A DNA stretch of 64,000 nucleotides. It comes from Microtetraspora niveoalba. GTDB taxonomy: Bacteria > Actinomycetota > Actinomycetes > Streptosporangiales > Streptosporangiaceae. The stretch is taken from contig NZ_BBYM01000028.1 in the NCBI RefSeq assembly GCF_001570405.1, positions 60,629 to 124,628 of the forward strand, given 5' to 3'. Both the position numbers and the translations under genes were made by a program. Under the pieces are notes generated by a model that saw nothing but the letters and a program-made list of their open reading frames with translations, ran no database searches and was not told the DNA's origin. This document shows, in pieces, positions 7,402-15,998 of the stretch. Position 1 is the first letter of the stretch. Every line of letters starts with the position of its first letter.

Positions 7402-9906
7402 TCAGTGCTGGATCGGCTCCGCGATCGAGGCGGCCGAGTCGGGCACCTCGGGGCTCTTGGCCTCGCCCGTGAAGGTGAACTTCGCGGTGTCGCCCTCGCC
7501 CTCGATGTCGATCTTGACGATCTGGCCCGGACGCAGGTCGCCGTACAGGATCTTCTCGGAGAGAACGTCCTCCAGCTCGCGCTGGATCGTACGGCGCAGC
7601 GGGCGGGCGCCCATCACCGGGTCGTAACCGCGGTCGGCGAGCAGCTGCTTGGCGGCGGCGCTGAGCTCCAGGCCCATGTCCCGGTCCTTGAGCCGCTCGT
7701 CCACCTGAGCGAGCATCAGGTCGACGATCTGGATGATCTCCTTCGGCGTGAGCTGGTGGAAGACCACGATGTCGTCGACACGGTTCAGGAACTCGGGCCG
7801 GAAGTGCTGCTTGAGCTCCTCCTGGACCTTGGACTTCATCCGGTCGTAGTTGCTCTCGACGTCGTTGGACTTCGCGAAGCCCACCCCGATGCCCTTGGAG
7901 ATGTCCCGGGTGCCGAGGTTGGTCGTCATGATGATGACGGTGTTCTTGAAGTCCACCACGCGGCCCTGGGCGTCGGTCAGGCGACCGTCCTCCAGGATCT
8001 GCAGCAGCGAGTTGAAGATGTCCGGGTGGGCCTTCTCGATCTCGTCGAACAGGACCACCGAGAACGGCTTGCGCCGCACCTTCTCGGTGAGCTGGCCGCC
8101 CTCCTCGTACCCGACGTAGCCGGGCGGGGAGCCGAACAGCCGCGAGACGGTGTGCTTCTCCATGAACTCGGACATGTCGAGCATGATCAGCGCGTCCTCG
8201 TCCCCGAACAGGAACTCGGCCAGCGCCTTGGACAGCTCGGTCTTACCGACACCGGACGGGCCGGCGAAGATGAACGAGCCACCCGGACGGCGCGGGTCCT
8301 TCAGACCGGCACGGGTCCGGCGGATGGACCGGGACAGACCCTTGATCGCGTCGTCCTGGCCGATGATCCGCTTGTGGAGCTCGTCCTCCATGCGGAGCAG
8401 CCGCTGCGACTCCTCCTCGGTCAGCTTGAAGACCGGGATGCCGGTGGCGGTCGCGAGAACCTCGGCGATGAGCTCCTCGGTGACCTCGGCCACGACGTCC
8501 ATGTCGCCGGCCTTCCACTCCTTCTCCCTGCGCTCGCGCTTGAGCTGGAGCTGCTTCTCCTGGTCGCGCAGCGCCGCGGCCTTCTCGAAGTCCTGCGCGT
8601 CGATCGCGGACTCCTTCTCGCGCCGCACGTTGGCGATCTTCTCGTCGTACTCGCGCAGGTCCGGCGGAGCGGTCATCCGGCGGATGCGCATCCGCGACCC
8701 GGCCTCGTCGATCAGGTCGATCGCCTTGTCCGGCAGGAACCGGTCGCTGATGTACCGGTCGGCCAGCGTGGCGGCGGCCACGAGCGCGCCGTCGGTGATG
8801 GACACCCGGTGGTGCGCCTCGTAACGGTCCCGCAGACCCTTGAGGATCTCGATGGTGTGGCTGAGGCTGGGCTCGGCCACCTGGATCGGCTGGAAGCGCC
8901 GCTCCAGAGCCGCGTCCTTCTCCAGGTGCTTGCGGTACTCGTCCAGGGTGGTCGCGCCGATGGTCTGCAGCTCGCCGCGGGCCAGCATCGGCTTGAGGAT
9001 GCTGGCGGCGTCGATCGCGCCCTCGGCGGCGCCCGCACCGACCAGCGTGTGCAGCTCGTCGATGAACAGGATGATGTCGCCGCGGGTGCGGATCTCCTTC
9101 AGCACCTTCTTGAGGCGCTCCTCGAAGTCACCGCGGTAACGCGAACCCGCGACCAGCGCGCCCAGGTCCAGCGTGTAGAGCTGCTTGTCCTTGAGCGTCT
9201 CGGGAACCTCGCCCTTGACGATCTTCTGGGACAGCCCCTCGACGACGGCGGTCTTGCCGACGCCGGGCTCACCCACGAGAACCGGGTTGTTCTTGGTCCT
9301 CCTGGAGAGGACCTGCATGACCCGCTCGATCTCCTTCTCCCGGCCGATGACCGGGTCGAGCTTGCCCTCACGGGCGGCCTGGGTCAGGTTGCGGCCAAAC
9401 TGGTCGAGCACAAGGGAGGTCGACGGAGCGGCCTCCTGCGGGCCTCCGGCCGCCGCGGGCTCCTTGCCCTGGTAGCCGTGCAGCAACTGGATGACCTGCT
9501 GACGCACCCGGTTGAGGTCGGCCCCCAGCTTCACCAGCACCTGCGCCGCCACGCCCTCGCCCTCGCGGATGAGGCCGAGCAGGATGTGCTCGGTGCCGAT
9601 GTAGTTGTGGCCGAGTTGCAGGGCCTCGCGGAGCGACAGCTCAAGGACCTTCTTGGCGCGGGGGGTGAAAGGAATGTGCCCCGAAGGCGCCGACTGGCCC
9701 TGGCCGATGATCTCCTCGACCTGCTGGCGCACACCCTCAAGGCTGATGCCCAGGCTCTCCAGAGCCTTGGCGGCAACGCCTTCACCCTCATGGATCAAGC
9801 CAAGAAGAATGTGCTCAGTACCGATGTAGTTGTGGTTGAGCATCCGGGCCTCTTCCTGGGCCAGGACGACAACCCGCCGCGCACGGTCGGTGAACCTCTC
9901 GAACAT
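7402..9906 (-). CDS. clpC: ATP-dependent Clp protease ATP-binding subunit ClpC
   Basis: An 834-residue Hsp100 unfoldase that feeds substrates to ClpP. Order of domains: two N-terminal Clp repeats ([20 protein letters not shown], residues 1-140), AAA+ module 1 with Walker [10 protein letters not shown], a UVR/middle coiled coil (about 420-460), AAA+ module 2 with GPSGVGKTE, and the ClpB-type small D2 domain. Start at 9906 because [10 protein letters not shown] is the conserved N-terminus and GAGGAG lies upstream. Single-gene unit with its own strong terminator and a ClgR-like site upstream. Confidence 0.98.
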   Translation of the reverse strand: MFERFTDRARRVVVLAQEEARMLNHNYIGTEHILLGLIHEGEGVAAKALESLGISLEGVRQQVEEIIGQGQSAPSGHIPFTPRAKKVLELSLREALQLGHNYIGTEHILLGLIREGEGVAAQVLVKLGADLNRVRQQVIQLLHGYQGKEPAAAGGPQEAAPSTSLVLDQFGRNLTQAAREGKLDPVIGREKEIERVMQVLSRRTKNNPVLVGEPGVGKTAVVEGLSQKIVKGEVPETLKDKQLYTLDLGALVAGSRYRGDFEERLKKVLKEIRTRGDIILFIDELHTLVGAGAAEGAIDAASILKPMLARGELQTIGATTLDEYRKHLEKDAALERRFQPIQVAEPSLSHTIEILKGLRDRYEAHHRVSITDGALVAAATLADRYISDRFLPDKAIDLIDEAGSRMRIRRMTAPPDLREYDEKIANVRREKESAIDAQDFEKAAALRDQEKQLQLKRERREKEWKAGDMDVVAEVTEELIAEVLATATGIPVFKLTEEESQRLLRMEDELHKRIIGQDDAIKGLSRSIRRTRAGLKDPRRPGGSFIFAGPSGVGKTELSKALAEFLFGDEDALIMLDMSEFMEKHTVSRLFGSPPGYVGYEEGGQLTEKVRRKPFSVVLFDEIEKAHPDIFNSLLQILEDGRLTDAQGRVVDFKNTVIIMTTNLGTRDISKGIGVGFAKSNDVESNYDRMKSKVQEELKQHFRPEFLNRVDDIVVFHQLTPKEIIQIVDLMLAQVDERLKDRDMGLELSAAAKQLLADRGYDPVMGARPLRRTIQRELEDVLSEKILYGDLRPGQIVKIDIEGEGDTAKFTFTGEAKSPEVPDSAASIAEPIQH

Positions 9907-10068
9907 CTCGTCGCTCCTCACAGAGCGGTCAGGCGGACCCGGCATATCCGGCCCCGTCCTTCCGCATGGTAGCCCCGACCCGGCAACCGCTCCTATCAGA
10001 GAGGACGTTCCCCGAGAGCAGGGCGTTCACCCTTCATCCAACTACCTGCCGGGGGTGAGGTGTTCCCG

Positions 10069-10086
10069 ATACGCCGCAAGCGAACG
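10069..10086 (-). promoter_or_regulatory. Possible ClgR operator upstream of clpC
   Basis: On the clpC strand the sequence reads GTTCGCTTGCGGCGTAT, with the CGCT-N3-GGCG core of actinobacterial ClgR sites, 165 bp before the clpC start. ClgR is known to activate clp and lon genes in Streptomyces and Corynebacterium. The right half is imperfect, so this is a candidate only. Confidence 0.4.
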
Positions 10087-10109
10087 AGGTTTAGGGAAGT
10101 GCAAACAGA

Positions 10110-10164
10110 ATCGTGCGGTCCAACCGAAGGTCGTAACATCCGACGATCGGTTTGACCGCACGAT
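10110..10164 (-). terminator. Stem-loop terminator downstream of lsr2
   Basis: An 18-bp stem with one mismatch (10110-10127 with 10147-10164) and a 19-base loop, starting 12 bp past the lsr2 stop. A T-containing run follows on the minus strand. Confidence 0.7.
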
Positions 10165-10175
10165 CAAAAGCCCCC

Positions 10176-10520
10176 TCAGTGGGCGGCGTCGTACGCCTCG
10201 ACGATCGAGGCGGCAATGCGACCACGCTCGCTCACCGGGTGACCGTGCGCCTTGGCCCAGGCACGGATCTCCGCGCTCTTCTCGCGTGTCATCGCGCGCT
10301 GAGCACCACCGGCGGCACCACGGCGGCGACCACGGGCCGGAGTGGGCTCGGCGTGCCGTGCACCTTGGACGAAAGGCGACAGCGCCTCGCGCAGCTTCTT
10401 TGCGTTCCCATCGCTGAGATCAATCTCATATGACTTGCCATCAAGCGCGAAGGTGACCGTCTCATTGGCCTCGCCGCCATCGAGATCGTCGATGAGAATC
10501 ACCTGCGTATGCTTGGCCAT
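10176..10520 (-). CDS. lsr2: Lsr2 nucleoid-associated protein
   Basis: A 114-residue DNA-bridging xenogeneic silencer, the actinobacterial counterpart of H-NS. The N-terminal beta dimerisation domain (AKHTQVILIDDLDGGEA, residues 2-18) is followed by a basic linker and the C-terminal DNA-binding domain with its AT-hook-like RGR (SERGRIAASI). It binds AT-rich minor grooves and silences acquired DNA. Start chosen at MAKHTQ, with AAAGGA upstream. Length matches family members. The AT-rich patches near 62.9 kb would be natural targets, by inference. Confidence 0.97.
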   Translation of the reverse strand: MAKHTQVILIDDLDGGEANETVTFALDGKSYEIDLSDGNAKKLREALSPFVQGARHAEPTPARGRRRGAAGGAQRAMTREKSAEIRAWAKAHGHPVSERGRIAASIVEAYDAAH

Positions 10521-10609
10521 ACGGCAATCCTTTCGCAGAGCATTGTTTGATTCGTCAGCCAAACATATACCCGCTTCGGGCGGCTGACAATTCAACTTTC
10601 AGCTCGCCC

Positions 10610-10753
10610 TCAGGAACTCGTGTTGTCCTTGTCACGTCGTTCCGATGCGGCGCGAAGGCCGGCCGCCTCGGAACGCACCAACTTAACCACGCCGTAGACG
10701 ACCGCTCCGCCGACAACTACGACGGGTATCAAGGCGGACAATACCTCTGTCAT
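10610..10753 (-). CDS. 47-residue single-span membrane protein
   Basis: A small ORF whose start is preceded by GAGGA and overlaps the stop of the gene upstream as ATGA. The peptide has a hydrophobic span (LIPVVVVGGAVVYGVVKLV, residues 8-26) and a charged tail (SEAAGLRAASERRDKDN). It looks like a real small membrane protein in an N-out or N-in single-pass arrangement. No family recognised. It sits between lsr2 and the RDD genes on the same strand. Confidence 0.6.
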   Translation of the reverse strand: MTEVLSALIPVVVVGGAVVYGVVKLVRSEAAGLRAASERRDKDNTSS

Positions 10754-10959
10754 TCGTCCTCGCTCGTGCCGGGGGTGTCTTTCTCGGCACCCAGGATTTT
10801 CGGGACCTTGATGCGGCGCACCGCCCGCCGCCCTCCTGGCGGCCCTGACCTGACGATAGCCCCACGTGACGCCCGGTGCGCGCCCGGGGCGGCAGGTGCC
10901 CGCGGAGCGAATCCATGTCTCTCCAGCCGCCTTACCGGATGCATAGAAATCGTACCCAT
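10750..10959 (-). CDS. Small basic hypothetical protein, possibly coupled to the 47-residue membrane protein
   Basis: A 69-codon frame starting MGTISMHPVRRLERHG and ending in a more natural charged tail (RRIKVPKILGAEKD). The support is positional: its stop overlaps the next start as ATGA. There is no clear ribosome site at this start, and the middle is Arg/Gly/Pro-rich like non-coding GC-rich frames. The true start may be further in. Treat as tentative. Confidence 0.3.
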   Translation of the reverse strand: MGTISMHPVRRLERHGFAPRAPAAPGAHRASRGAIVRSGPPGGRRAVRRIKVPKILGAEKDTPGTSEDE

Positions 10960-10968
10960 GAATGACAA

Positions 10969-10998
10969 GTGGGGCGGTCCGCGACGGGCCCGCCCCAC
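10969..10998 (-). terminator. Stem-loop after the second RDD gene
   Basis: A perfect 9-bp stem (GTGGGGCGG with CCGCCCCAC) and 12-base loop, 36 bp beyond the RDD gene stop. There is no clear T run on the minus strand, as in many actinobacterial terminators. Confidence 0.55.
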
Positions 10999-11034
10999 TG
11001 TTTTGACCGGACGTCGGTCAAGTTCTTCCGGAGA

Positions 11035-11631
11035 TCAACGAGGCGTCTTCACCACCACGGTTCCGGCGACCTTGTCGTGCAGGCCCTGGCCCAGAGGCTT
11101 GTCGACGAGGATGAACACGCCCGTCACCAAGGCGAAAAGGCTGGCCAGGAGACCGAGGACGGGAATGCCGTAGAGCACGAGGACGCCGGGATACACGGCC
11201 GAACGCCTCATCACGACCGAGGAATCGAGCGGCGCGCCGCCGAGCGCGACCACCCGGATCTTCATGATCTTCTTTCCGACGGTCTGCCCGTCCTTGGAGT
11301 GCAGGACGTAATCGTAGGCCGTGTACAGGCCGTACGCGATCAGGGCCGAGAGGAAGCCCCCGAGAAACGAGCCGCCGGTCCCGAAGACGAACACGGCGCT
11401 GAGAATCAGGTAGGCGACCCCGAAGACAAGGGTGTCGATGATTCGCGCGACCAGCCGCTCCCACCATTCGGCGAGCGGAGCGGGAACGCCCGGCGGAAGG
11501 GGCGCGCCCTGAGGCGCGCCATATGCGCCCTGAGGGCCCCCATAAGGGCCGGGCGGCGGATAGGAGCCGGGCGGCGGAGGCGGCGGAGCCGAGCCGTACG
11601 GGTTCTGGCCGGGGGGCGGTTCCGCGGTCAT
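11035..11631 (-). CDS. RDD family membrane protein (short proline-rich N-terminus)
   Basis: A 198-residue protein: Pro/Gly/Tyr-rich N-terminus (residues 1-50), then the RDD domain beginning PLAEWWERLVARIIDTLVFG with three or four membrane spans and the C-terminal GLHDKVAGTVVVK signature. RDD proteins are multi-pass membrane proteins of mostly unknown role; some are ion antiporters. It is a paralogue of the next gene, sharing the LAEWW.RLVAR and LHDK.AGTVVVK ends, so the pair arose by duplication. AGAGGTG precedes the ATG. It is separated from its paralogue by a terminator and thus independently expressed. Confidence 0.88.
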   Translation of the reverse strand: MTAEPPPGQNPYGSAPPPPPPGSYPPPGPYGGPQGAYGAPQGAPLPPGVPAPLAEWWERLVARIIDTLVFGVAYLILSAVFVFGTGGSFLGGFLSALIAYGLYTAYDYVLHSKDGQTVGKKIMKIRVVALGGAPLDSSVVMRRSAVYPGVLVLYGIPVLGLLASLFALVTGVFILVDKPLGQGLHDKVAGTVVVKTPR

Positions 11632-11752
11632 TGGGTCACCTCTCACTGTGAGGACGTGCGTTCCCCAACCATCGCGGCGGCGATCCCGACCGTTACCGCT
11701 TTTCCCTTCCCCAATTGGACACACTTCCAGTCCCCGCCGAATCCCTATGAAA

Positions 11753-11784
11753 ACGGGACCGATGGCCCGTTCCATCGGTCCCGT
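11753..11784 (-). terminator. Intrinsic terminator between the RDD paralogues
   Basis: A perfect 13-bp stem (11753-11765 with 11772-11784), 6-base loop, followed by TTTT on the minus strand. It terminates the upstream RDD gene. Confidence 0.9.
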
Positions 11785-11810
11785 GTTTCCCGGAGTTACC
11801 CGGCGACGCC

Positions 11811-13088
11811 CTATTTGATCTTCACGACGACGGTGCCGGCCGCCTTGTCGTGCAGCGCCTGCTGGAGCGGCTTGTCCCAGAGCTGCCAGAGGACGTTGAT
11901 CAGCGAGAAGATGTTGAGAAGCAGGCCCACGACCGGGATCCAGCCGAGGAACTGCGGGCCGTACAGGACGCCGGCGCGCTTGACCGCCGCGTCGGACGCG
12001 AGGCCGCCGGGGGGAAGGGCGCCGCCGACGGGGACGACCTTGATGCCCATGACGATCTTGCCGACTGTCTGGCCGCGCTGCTTGAGCAGCAGGAACTCGT
12101 AACCGCTCATGATCACGGCGGCGACGATCGACGTGAGCAGGCTCGCGAGGAAGACGCCGCCTGACTCCGTGAAGACGCCCGTCGTCGGGTTGAAGCTGGC
12201 CTGGGTGATGACGATGGCGGCGATCACCGTCGAGACGATGGCGTAGGGGATGCCGATGATCACCGCGTCGATGAGGCGGGCCACCAGACGCTGCCACCAC
12301 TCGGCGAGCGGGGCGGGGGCGCCGGGCGGGATCGCCTCGGCCACCGGTCCGCCGTACGGCTGGCCGTAGCCCGGCTGGCCGTACCCCTGCTGGGGCTGGC
12401 CGTACGCCTGCTGGCCGTAGTCGGGCTGCTGCCCGTAACCCTGCTGGCCGTACGCCTGCTGCTGCCCGTAGTCGGGCTGCTGGCCGTACCCCTGCTGGGC
12501 CTGGCCGTACGCCTGCTGCTGGCCGTAGTCGGGCTGCTGCCCGTAGCCCTGCTGAGGCTGCTGGGGATAGCCGGCCTGCTGGCCGTACCCCTGCGGCTGG
12601 CCGAAGGCGCCCGTCCCGGGCTGCTGCCCGTAACCCTGGGGCTGGCCGTAGCCCTGCTGAGGCTGCTGACCGTAGCCCTGCTGGGCCTGGCCGTACCCCT
12701 GCTGCTGGCCGTAGTCGGGCTGCTGCCCGTAGCCCTGCTGAGGCTGCTGAGGCTGCTGGGGATAGCCGGCCTGCTGGCCGTACCCCTGCGGCTGGCCGAA
12801 GGCGCCCGTCCCGGGCTGCTGCCCGTAACCCTGGGGCTGGCCGTACCCCTGCTGAGGCTGCTGACCGTACCCCTGCTGGGGCTGGCCGTAGACGTGCTGG
12901 TCGTGCTGCTGGCCGTATCCGTACGCCTGCTGCTGGCCCGTCGACTGGGACGGGTTGCGGTAGGTGACGACCGTGACGTCGGGGTCGTACTGCTGGGCGG
13001 GATTGTCTGTACCCTGCTCACGGTCCGAAGGCGGCGGTGGGGTGCCGTCCGGCGCGTCGTGGGGGTACGGCGGCTGTCCGGAGCTCAC
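11811..13088 (-). CDS. RDD family membrane protein with long Gln/Gly/Tyr repeat domain
   Basis: A 425-residue protein. Residues 1-60 are acidic and proline-rich; about 60-250 form a low-complexity domain of YGQQ, QGYGQ and PQQ repeats; the RDD membrane domain follows ([19 protein letters not shown], multiple spans, [13 protein letters not shown], end [14 protein letters not shown]). The cytosolic low-complexity arm resembles prion-like, phase-separating sequences in composition. The GTG at 13088 is chosen for its GAGGTG ribosome site. It is longer than typical RDD proteins purely because of the repeats, and repeat number may vary between strains. Confidence 0.88.
   Translation of the reverse strand: MSSGQPPYPHDAPDGTPPPPSDREQGTDNPAQQYDPDVTVVTYRNPSQSTGQQQAYGYGQQHDQHVYGQPQQGYGQQPQQGYGQPQGYGQQPGTGAFGQPQGYGQQAGYPQQPQQPQQGYGQQPDYGQQQGYGQAQQGYGQQPQQGYGQPQGYGQQPGTGAFGQPQGYGQQAGYPQQPQQGYGQQPDYGQQQAYGQAQQGYGQQPDYGQQQAYGQQGYGQQPDYGQQAYGQPQQGYGQPGYGQPYGGPVAEAIPPGAPAPLAEWWQRLVARLIDAVIIGIPYAIVSTVIAAIVITQASFNPTTGVFTESGGVFLASLLTSIVAAVIMSGYEFLLLKQRGQTVGKIVMGIKVVPVGGALPPGGLASDAAVKRAGVLYGPQFLGWIPVVGLLLNIFSLINVLWQLWDKPLQQALHDKAAGTVVVKIK
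12350..12940 (-). repeat. Coding tandem repeats with a 195-bp internal duplication
   Basis: Short GGCTGGCCGTA/CTGCTG-type units repeat throughout. On top of this, a longer block beginning GGCTGCTGGGGATAGCC at 12556 recurs at 12751, an offset of 195 bp (65 codons) with near identity over more than 100 bp. All changes keep the reading frame. Confidence 0.9.
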
Positions 13089-13200
13089 CGTTTCACCTCG
13101 TTTCGGGGTCGCATGCACAAAGGGTCATGCACATGCCGGTATGGCCAAAGTAGCGACAGGAGTGGTCAACAGTCACCTTTCCGGCCGGTCACCACAATGG

Positions 13201-13767
13201 TCAGGATCGGGGATGGAGATGCAGCAACATGCGGGTGTTGCCCAATGTGTTGGGCTTGACGTGCTCCAGATCGAGGAACTCGGCCACCCCCTCGTCGTAG
13301 GAAGCGAGCAGTTCGGCGTACACCTCCGGGGACACGGGAGTGCCGTGGATGGGCACGAATCCGTGCCGGCCGAAGAACGCGACCTCGAAGGTCAGGCAGA
13401 AGACCCGGCGCACGCCCAGCTCGCGGGCGGCGTCGATGAGCGCGGCGACGATCCGGTGACCCACGCCCATTCCCCGGACCTCGGGATCGACCGCGACCGT
13501 GCGGATCTCGGCCAGGTCCTCCCAGAGCACGTGCAACGCCCCGCAGCCGACCACCGCGCCGTCGTACTCGGCCACCCAGAACTCCTGGACGTCCTCGTAA
13601 AGGGTGACGGTGGTCTTCTTCAACAGCCGCGGCCCCACACCGGAGTACGCGTCGACCAGGCGGCGGATGGCACGGACGTCGGGGGTCCTGGCCCGGCGCA
13701 CCCGCACTGCCCCGGGCGCGCGCTCGCCGCTCTCGGCTTCCGAGGGCCGGCCCGCAACCTGCTCCAT
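13201..13767 (-). CDS. Amino-acid N-acetyltransferase, ArgA-type (GNAT)
   Basis: A 188-residue GNAT protein matching the short N-acetylglutamate synthases of actinobacteria. The N-terminus VRRARTPDVRAIRRLVD opens the fold, the acetyl-CoA loop is VRGMGVGHRI, and the tail has RRVFCLTFEVAFFGRHGF. This family makes N-acetylglutamate from glutamate, first step of arginine synthesis; a related acetyltransferase role is possible. Start at an ATG at 13767 without a strong ribosome site; a GTG nearer the domain is an alternative. No arginine genes lie nearby. Confidence 0.8.
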   Translation of the reverse strand: MEQVAGRPSEAESGERAPGAVRVRRARTPDVRAIRRLVDAYSGVGPRLLKKTTVTLYEDVQEFWVAEYDGAVVGCGALHVLWEDLAEIRTVAVDPEVRGMGVGHRIVAALIDAARELGVRRVFCLTFEVAFFGRHGFVPIHGTPVSPEVYAELLASYDEGVAEFLDLEHVKPNTLGNTRMLLHLHPRS

Positions 13768-14097
13768 GAACGGCCAGCCTAGTCGCCGGGCGGGCCGTTC
13801 GAGCGCGCGGCGAGGGTCCGCACGCCGACGGGAAGAAGAACGCGGAGTATCGGTCATGCCGAAACTCGGCGCCTCCCGACGAGCCTCACGCGGCGTATCC
13901 GTTCGAGCACGTTGCGCTCCCCCTCGGGTCGCGTTCCGGAAATTTCCCCTTTTAGCAAGGTCGCCGCCGCGGTGACCTGCCACGGAGGCGGGGTCCGGCC
14001 GGGTCGGCGCAGGCCGGATGGTGTTCCGCCTCTTTATCACGCGTGACCGGGTCGTGATCGTTCGGTTGTGGAACCTAGACGGAATCCGGAGTTCTGG
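13768..14097. other. Divergent intergenic region, no gene seen
   Basis: The 330 bp between the acetyltransferase start and the promoter of the NlpC/P60 unit holds no convincing ORF. It is locally less GC-rich around 14030-14070 (TTTATCACG, TTCGGTTG), consistent with promoters in both directions. Confidence 0.6.
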
Positions 14098-14126
14098 TTG
14101 AGCAGGAACCCCCGGTGCACTAGTGT
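14098..14126 (+). promoter_or_regulatory. Sigma-70-type promoter of the riboswitch/NlpC transcript
   Basis: TTGAGC and TAGTGT with exactly 17 bp between, placing the transcript start near 14133, just before the riboswitch. Confidence 0.6.
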
Positions 14127-14149
14127 CCACCGACGATGCCGGTCATCGC

Positions 14150-14313
14150 GACAAGGCGCGACGACCGCGACCGCCGAGTCCCCGAGGCGCCATGCCGAGG
14201 GGAGCCGGGGAACCAACTGCGGAGATCCAGGTCACTCCCGGATCCTCAAGGGGTGAATCCGAAAGGTAGGGCTGCTCCGGCCCGAACCCGTCAGCTAACC
14301 CGGTAGGCGGCCA
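14150..14313 (+). ncRNA. Cyclic di-AMP riboswitch (ydaO/yuaA type)
   Basis: The leader has the conserved elements of this class in order: GAGGGGAGCCGGGGAACC, then GGGGTGAATCCGAAAGG, TAGGGC, and the 3' block CCGAACCCGTCAGCTAACC followed by CGGTAGGC. In actinomycetes this riboswitch precedes genes for cell-wall hydrolases and resuscitation factors and turns them off when c-di-AMP binds. It lies 86 bp before the NlpC/P60 gene. Limits are approximate at the 5' side. Confidence 0.9.
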
Positions 14314-14398
14314 GAGTGCCGGGCAGAACGCCGCCGCCGACCGGGAGCCGCGCGGCGCGGGATCCCCCCTGCCGGGCACGCGTAGGAGAGGAGCTTTG

Positions 14399-15448
14399 GT
14401 GCGCATCTCTGGAGGACGATCCGCGGGCAGGCACGCCCGCGGGCGACGGCGCCGCCCCCGGTCTTCCGCCGGTGGCCCGATCCGCAGGGTCGCGCTCCTC
14501 GGCGTCGCGATCATCGCGATGACCTTCGGCGTGCCGGCGGTGTCCGCGACCGCCGATCCCGAGCCCAGCCTCAAGGAGCTGACCGCCGAGGTCGAGCGGC
14601 TCTACGACGAGATCGAGACCCTGACCGAGCAGTACAACGGCGCCCGGGTCAAGCTCAAGGAGGCCCAGCGGTCGGCCGAGCTCGCCAAGAAGACCCTCGC
14701 CACGAGCGAGGCCGAGCTGGAGACCCGGCGCAGGACGGCCAGCCTCCTCGCGCAGAACTCCTACATGACCGGCGGCTTCGACTCCGCCTTCGTGCTGCTC
14801 GGCTCCGACGACCCGGACTCCTACCTCGACCGGGCGTCCACGACGTACGCGCTCCAGATGCAGCAGGGCGAGGAGGTCGCGCAGGTCGCCAAGGCCATGG
14901 AGGCGGCCGAGCGGGCCAGGACCAGCGCCAAGGCCCGGCAGGCGGAAGTGAAGGACCTGCTCTCCGGCCTCGACGTGCAGCGCGAAAAGATCCGCAAGCT
15001 GGTCAAGAAGTCCGAGAGCAACCTCTACAGCAAGGTCGCGGGAAGCGTGACCAGGGGCAGCGCCGCCAGGCGGCTGGCCTTCCCCATCATCGGCGACGGC
15101 AAGGCCGCCGAGGCGGCGCGCTGGGCCCTCACCCAGCAGCTCAAGCCGTACGTGTGGGGCGCCGACGGCCCGAGCTCCTACGACTGCTCCGGGCTCGTCA
15201 TGGCGGCCTACCAGCGGGTCGGGATCAGCCTGCCCCACTACACCGGTTCGCAGTGGTCGGCCGGCACGCACATCGACGTGAAGGACATGCGCCCCGGCGA
15301 TCTGGTCTTCTTCTACAACGACCTGCACCACGTGGGCATCTACATCGGCGGCGGCTACATGGTGCACGCGCCGCGCACGGGCGACGTCGTGCGGATCGCC
15401 TCGCTGGCCAACCGGCCGATCGTGGGAGCCGTACGGATCGCCGACTAG
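14399..15448 (+). CDS. Secreted NlpC/P60 peptidoglycan endopeptidase, c-di-AMP controlled
   Basis: A 349-residue exported hydrolase that cuts stem peptides of peptidoglycan. It has an Arg-rich N-terminus and signal helix (about 30-48), a long coiled coil (about 55-205) as in RipA/RipC-like proteins, and a C-terminal NlpC/P60 domain with catalytic Cys in YDCSGLV and His in HHVGIYIGGG, then YMVHAPRTGDVV. The GTG at 14399 follows GGAGAGGAG. Expression is predicted to follow the c-di-AMP riboswitch in its leader, linking wall cleavage to DisA. A stem-loop closes the unit. Confidence 0.93.
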   Translation: MRISGGRSAGRHARGRRRRPRSSAGGPIRRVALLGVAIIAMTFGVPAVSATADPEPSLKELTAEVERLYDEIETLTEQYNGARVKLKEAQRSAELAKKTLATSEAELETRRRTASLLAQNSYMTGGFDSAFVLLGSDDPDSYLDRASTTYALQMQQGEEVAQVAKAMEAAERARTSAKARQAEVKDLLSGLDVQREKIRKLVKKSESNLYSKVAGSVTRGSAARRLAFPIIGDGKAAEAARWALTQQLKPYVWGADGPSSYDCSGLVMAAYQRVGISLPHYTGSQWSAGTHIDVKDMRPGDLVFFYNDLHHVGIYIGGGYMVHAPRTGDVVRIASLANRPIVGAVRIAD

Positions 15449-15464
15449 CGATCACCCTGTGACG

Positions 15465-15498
15465 TCAGCCCCTGACCGGATCGACGGTCGGGGGCTGA
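15465..15498 (+). terminator. Terminator after the NlpC/P60 gene
   Basis: A 13-bp stem with one G-U pair (15465-15477 with 15486-15498) and short loop, 16 bp past the stop, followed by TTCGTGT. Confidence 0.75.
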
Positions 15499-15534
15499 TT
15501 CGTGTGCGGCGGAGGAAGCCCGGCGCGGCCGGGG

Positions 15535-15783
15535 TCAGATCAGGCGGCGCCTCGCCGCCCAGGCGACCGCCTCGATGGCGGTCGCGACGCCGAGCCGGTC
15601 GCAGATGCCCCGCAACCGCCGCCGGACGGTGCGTCCGCTCACGTCGAGGCGACGGCCCACCCGATCGACGGTGCCGCCCTTGGCCAGCTCGGCCAGCAGC
15701 CTTAGGTCGTCATCGGTGAGACCGGCGCGTTCGCATTCCGACGCGGGGCTCTCGCCTCGGGAAACCACATCGGAAAGTGGCAT
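15535..15783 (-). CDS. Stand-alone LuxR-type helix-turn-helix protein
   Basis: An 82-residue protein consisting almost only of a LuxR/GerE DNA-binding domain (LTDDDLRLLAELAKGGTVDRV, then GRRLDVSGRTVRRRLRGICDRLGV). There is no receiver or ligand domain. Such miniature regulators are common in actinomycetes; targets are unknown. GGGGAGGG sits 5-6 bases before the ATG. It is divergent from an AT-richer spacer (15784-15998) that probably holds its promoter. Confidence 0.82.
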   Translation of the reverse strand: MPLSDVVSRGESPASECERAGLTDDDLRLLAELAKGGTVDRVGRRLDVSGRTVRRRLRGICDRLGVATAIEAVAWAARRRLI

Positions 15784-15948
15784 CGTCGGCCCTCCCCCAC
15801 CAGCATGATTTATCGGCTCGCCTTGGGAAGGTAAACACTTTGTTCAAAAATCGTCAAGTTCGGACTCTCATTGGTCATTGACACCGTGTACGGCAAAGCG
15901 CTGGTGTGGTTTGGGTCACGTAGTTTAGGTCATCGTCTTTATCCCGCA

Positions 15949-15968
15949 TTTCCCGGCAAGCCGGGAAA
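15949..15968. terminator. Short hairpin downstream of the HxlR gene
   Basis: TTTCCCGG and CCGGGAAA with a CAAG loop, 30 bp beyond the HxlR stop. A T run on the minus side is lacking, so the terminator role is tentative. Confidence 0.4.
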
Positions 15969-15998
15969 ACGCCGAGCGGGTCCCACGACCGAAAGGAC

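Noticed and set aside
7357..9972. An 871-codon open frame on the plus strand across clpC
   Set aside because: It is the antisense of clpC, which is certain. Long antisense frames are a by-product of GC-rich third positions, and the peptide has no recognisable domain.
12350..12940. Possible CRISPR-like array
   Set aside because: Repeats are in frame within a gene, have no unique spacers of even size, and encode a Q/G/Y protein domain.
14313..14398. A terminator hairpin acting as the expression platform of the c-di-AMP riboswitch
   Set aside because: GTGCCGGGCAG and CTGCCGGGCAC looked paired but are direct-repeat-like, not complementary; no clear terminator was found, so the mechanism is left open.
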